Shown piece after piece: positions 61,501 through 64,000 of a stretch of 64,000 bases of DNA. The notes under the pieces are model-generated. The model saw only the letters and a list, made by a program, of their open reading frames with translations, was not told the DNA's origin and made no database searches. Origin of the DNA: Chitinophaga polysaccharea (GTDB lineage: Bacteria > Bacteroidota > Bacteroidia > Chitinophagales > Chitinophagaceae); NCBI RefSeq assembly GCF_902150045.1, contig NZ_CABFVU010000003.1, positions 744,001 through 808,000 on the forward strand, read 5' to 3'. Every line of letters starts with the position of its first letter. Position 1 is the first letter of the stretch. Both the position numbers and the translations under genes were made by a program.

Positions 61501-61635
61501 TCATACAGTGATGCCGCTGCATACGCTGATCTATTCAATTAAATTTTACTGCCATGAAAATGAGTATCCTCGTTTCCCGTCCCGCTAACCCGGCGATACC
61601 TTTCGCCGCCATTGTTCATTTCAAAACGATTACAC

Positions 61636-63300
61636 ATGCTTATCAGCGTACAACAGCTCAGTTACCAGCTTCCATCAGGCCAGGATTTATTCAGGGATAT
61701 CAGTTTCACGCTTCATAAGGGATACAAGGCCGCCATTGCAGGCCATAACGGCGCAGGCAAATCTACATTGCTGAAGATCATTGCCGGCCTGGAAAAGCCG
61801 TCGTCCGGCACCGTGCGGATAACGGAGCCCTGTTACTATGTGCCGCAGCATTTCGGCCATTTTAATACGCTCACGGTAGCACAGGCTGCAGGCACTGCAC
61901 AGAAACTGGATGCGTTGGAACTAATACTGCAGGGCGATACCCGTCCGCATTTATACGATATACTTGGCGACGATTGGGATATTGCCGTTCGCAGTGAAGC
62001 CGCATTTGAAAAATGGGGGCTGCGGGCATTACAGCCGGATCAGCCACTGTCGTCTCTCAGCGGTGGCGAAAAAACACGGCTGTTCCTTGCCGGCACCGAT
62101 ATCTTCGAACCATCCATCGTGCTGCTGGACGAGCCTACCAATCATCTCGACCACCACGCACGGGAACAATTATACGAATGGATGGCCGGCACTTCCTGCT
62201 CGTTGCTGATCGTAAGCCACGACCGGCAGCTGCTGCGCCTCTGCGAGCCCATCTGGGAATTGCAGGCCAACGGCATTAAAACCTATGGAGGCAATTATGA
62301 TTTCTATGCCGAACAAAAAAGCATAGAAACAGATGCTCTGCAACAGCGTGTTGCCCACCAGGAGAAAGCTTTGAAAGAAGCTAAAAAACAACGGCAGGAG
62401 GCTATGGAGCGCAAGCAACATGCCGATGCACAGGCAAGGAAAAACGCCAAGAACGGAGGGATACCCAAGATACTGCTGAACGGAAGAAAGAATAATGCAG
62501 AAGTATCTACCGCAAAACTGAAACAGGTGCACAACGAAAAAGTAGAGGAGCTCCGTGCTGGCTGGCAGGAACTTTCGGCTATGACACAGATCCAGCGCAT
62601 GATGAAAGGATACTTCGAACAATCATCGCTGCATACAGGAAAAGTACTGGTACAGGCCACGGGCATAAATTTCGGGTGGACAACACAGTCACCTGACGCA
62701 ACGGCGCCGGATCCCGCAGCAACGGGTGAACCGGCACAGTTCACATCTCCCGGGAACATGCTCTGGCAAACACCACTTACCTTTACCATCCGCAGCGGGC
62801 AACGGATAGCCATTACAGGCCCAAACGGCAGCGGCAAGTCTACCCTGCTGCAACTGATACTTGGTCAATTACAGCCAGCCACCGGTGAGATGCATACTGC
62901 CATCAGCCGCAGCCTGTTGCTGGACCAGGACTACACGTTGATCGACCGCGAAAAAACAGTATTGCAGCAGGCATTGTCTTATAACAATAACCGGCTGGAA
63001 ATATCGATGGTAAAAACGGTGCTGGTGAATTTCCTTTTCGGCCCGGATAACTGGGATAAGTCCTGCGCCGTTTTAAGCGGCGGTGAAATGCTGCGGCTCG
63101 CGCTTTGCAGCATGACCCTGCAGGACAAAGCCCCCGATGTGATACTGCTGGATGAGCCTACCAATAACCTGGACCTGCAGAATATCAATATACTCACGCA
63201 GATCTTCAGGGAGTACAAAGGCACGCTGCTGGTCATTTCCCACGATGCCGGCTTCATAGCAGAAGTAGGCGTGGATGATGTACTGGTGTTAAACAGGTAG
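61636..63300 (+). CDS. ABC-F family ATPase (ribosome-associated)
   Basis: 554 residues from the ATG at 61636 (LISVQQLSYQLPSGQDLFRD). Two ABC domains without TM: GHNGAGKSTLLKIIAGLE, SSLSGGEKTRLFLAGTDIFE and IVLLDEPTNHLDHHARE in the first; GPNGSGKSTLLQLILGQLQP, VLSGGEMLRLAL and VILLDEPTNNLDLQN in the second. The inter-domain linker is long and Lys/Gln-rich (VAHQEKALKEAKKQRQEAME, RKQHADAQARKNAKNG). The linker length suggests ribosome-tunnel access as in ABC-F antibiotic-resistance proteins, though a housekeeping role is possible. It overlaps the convergent histidine-kinase gene by 12 bp. Confidence 0.93.
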   Translation: MLISVQQLSYQLPSGQDLFRDISFTLHKGYKAAIAGHNGAGKSTLLKIIAGLEKPSSGTVRITEPCYYVPQHFGHFNTLTVAQAAGTAQKLDALELILQGDTRPHLYDILGDDWDIAVRSEAAFEKWGLRALQPDQPLSSLSGGEKTRLFLAGTDIFEPSIVLLDEPTNHLDHHAREQLYEWMAGTSCSLLIVSHDRQLLRLCEPIWELQANGIKTYGGNYDFYAEQKSIETDALQQRVAHQEKALKEAKKQRQEAMERKQHADAQARKNAKNGGIPKILLNGRKNNAEVSTAKLKQVHNEKVEELRAGWQELSAMTQIQRMMKGYFEQSSLHTGKVLVQATGINFGWTTQSPDATAPDPAATGEPAQFTSPGNMLWQTPLTFTIRSGQRIAITGPNGSGKSTLLQLILGQLQPATGEMHTAISRSLLLDQDYTLIDREKTVLQQALSYNNNRLEISMVKTVLVNFLFGPDNWDKSCAVLSGGEMLRLALCSMTLQDKAPDVILLDEPTNNLDLQNINILTQIFREYKGTLLVISHDAGFIAEVGVDDVLVLNR

Positions 63301-64000
63301 GTGCTCCATGATCGCTTTATAAATGTCCTTCTCCCGGAAAGGCTTCAGGAGCCAGCCGTTGAAGCCTGCTTTAACAAAGGCGGCTTCATCGCTGGCGGAA
63401 ATATTGGCTGTTAACGCCAGTGTTATCACTCCTGCCTTTCCGGGATCACTGTTTTTGCGGATCTGCTCCATCACCTCAATACCGTTCAGCTTCGGCATGT
63501 GCAGATCCAGCAGCACAAGGTCGTAGCTGTATTGCTGAAACAGCTCCAGCGCGGCCTGCCCGTCGGTGGCCATATCGAACCGGCATTTCCAGCGGGTAAG
63601 GATCATCTTGAGCAGGAGCAGGTTCATTTCCTGGTCGTCCGCAACCAGCACATAACGTCCTTCCATATGCGCGCCCACCATTTCTTTTCCTTCATGGGTA
63701 TGCGCAGGTACCATCAGCGGTACATTCACTTTTTCATAAGGGATACGGCACATAAAGCGGGAGCCTTTCCGCAGCTCGCTTTCCACCGAAATATCCCCGC
63801 CCTGTAAAGTAACCAGGCGCCTGGTGATAGCCAGTCCCAGGCCGGTACCATTTAAATGGCTTCTGGCATTACCAGCCTGGAAAAATCTTTCAAAAAGATG
63901 TTGCTGCGCTTCCGCGCTGATACCCTCACCGGTATCGGCCACTGTGAGCCGGAACTGCCATTGTTTTTCCCCGGCTGATTCCAGTATAGCCGTTACCGTT
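63289..64000 (-). CDS. hybrid histidine kinase/response regulator, C-terminal part
   Basis: The gene continues beyond 64000; about 236 residues are visible. HATPase segment with N/G boxes (VADTGEGISAEAQQHLFERF, GTGLGLAITRRLVTLQGGDI), then a receiver domain (VLVADDQEMNLLLLKMILTR, YSYDLVLLDLHMPKLNGIEV with phospho-Asp, VITLALTANISASDEAAFVK, GWLLKPFREKDIYKAIMEHL). Membrane or cytoplasmic sensor part lies outside the window. Regulon unknown. Confidence 0.92.
   Translation of the reverse strand, partial: TVTAILESAGEKQWQFRLTVADTGEGISAEAQQHLFERFFQAGNARSHLNGTGLGLAITRRLVTLQGGDISVESELRKGSRFMCRIPYEKVNVPLMVPAHTHEGKEMVGAHMEGRYVLVADDQEMNLLLLKMILTRWKCRFDMATDGQAALELFQQYSYDLVLLDLHMPKLNGIEVMEQIRKNSDPGKAGVITLALTANISASDEAAFVKAGFNGWLLKPFREKDIYKAIMEHLPV

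Noticed and set aside
61451-61590. Second open frame in the ABC-F leader starting at the ATG inside the terminator hairpin
   Set aside because: The start lies within a strong stem and the sequence has no family features; the frame at 61554 is the better leader-peptide candidate.

Overview
The window reads as chromosome of a Bacteroidota bacterium, most likely family Chitinophagaceae (Chitinophaga-like). The grounds are two SusC/SusD-type TonB-linked outer-membrane systems, an ECF sigma/FecR pair feeding a SusC with an STN domain, many AraC regulators, lipoproteins with Bacteroidota-style lipoboxes, and several exact matches to the Bacteroidota -7 promoter element TAnnTTTG. No rRNA gene and no complete tRNA gene was seen.

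Layout. 0-3.4 kb: sigma factor, FecR anti-sigma and the start of a SusC transducer, all on the minus strand. 3.8-7.8 kb: acyl-CoA synthetase, DedA protein and a vanadium-haloperoxidase/PAP2-type lipoprotein. 8.0-12.0 kb: a seven-gene minus-strand operon (DUF4870-type membrane protein, two more membrane proteins, a YdjI-like SPFH protein, two zinc-ribbon proteins and one unrecognised protein) that looks like an envelope-stress module. 12.3-18.5 kb: a TPR/HTH regulator, then SDR, two AraC regulators, zinc alcohol dehydrogenase and cupin. 18.7-26.5 kb: methyltransferase, membrane protein, Crp-type regulator, a secreted protein made of YWKNG repeats, a secreted DUF3108-like protein, hydrolase, SnoaL-like protein, AraC and a RibD-like reductase. 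26.6-30 kb: accessory scar with a decayed DUF1016/PDDEXK nuclease, a beta-helix spike-like protein and a displaced tRNA 3' half. 30-49.4 kb: GNAT/MarR pair, SusC/SusD pair, FtsX-type permease, SGNH hydrolase, ArsR/SRPBCC pair, GNAT, a nonsense-interrupted phosphotransferase, SMP-30 protein, AraC, and an epimerase/steroid-reductase pair. 49.5-52.2 kb: second scar with a truncated T9SS-type protein, TIG lipoproteins, an IS110 transposase fragment and a beheaded ABC-2 permease. 52.3-60 kb: VOC protein, TlpA-like thioredoxin and a complete RND efflux operon. 60-64 kb: ECF sigma/anti-sigma-like/ClpP triad, an ABC-F protein behind a long structured leader, and the 3' part of a hybrid histidine kinase.

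The most notable signals lie in non-coding DNA and gene order. (1) Two intergenic regions 9 kb apart carry the same operator: four GTAG tetramers spaced 11-22-11 bp, then exactly 34 bp to a -7 box. One drives the SPFH/zinc-ribbon operon and the other the YWKNG-repeat secreted protein, which suggests a shared regulon and fixes the start of the first gene of the operon. (2) The sigma/anti-sigma-like/ClpP triad suggests a sigma factor controlled by proteolysis. (3) Two ~115-bp palindromic elements with a conserved core each sit exactly between convergent genes. (4) The ABC-F gene has an attenuator-like leader. (5) The ArsR gene has a promoter bracketed by two palindromic operators.
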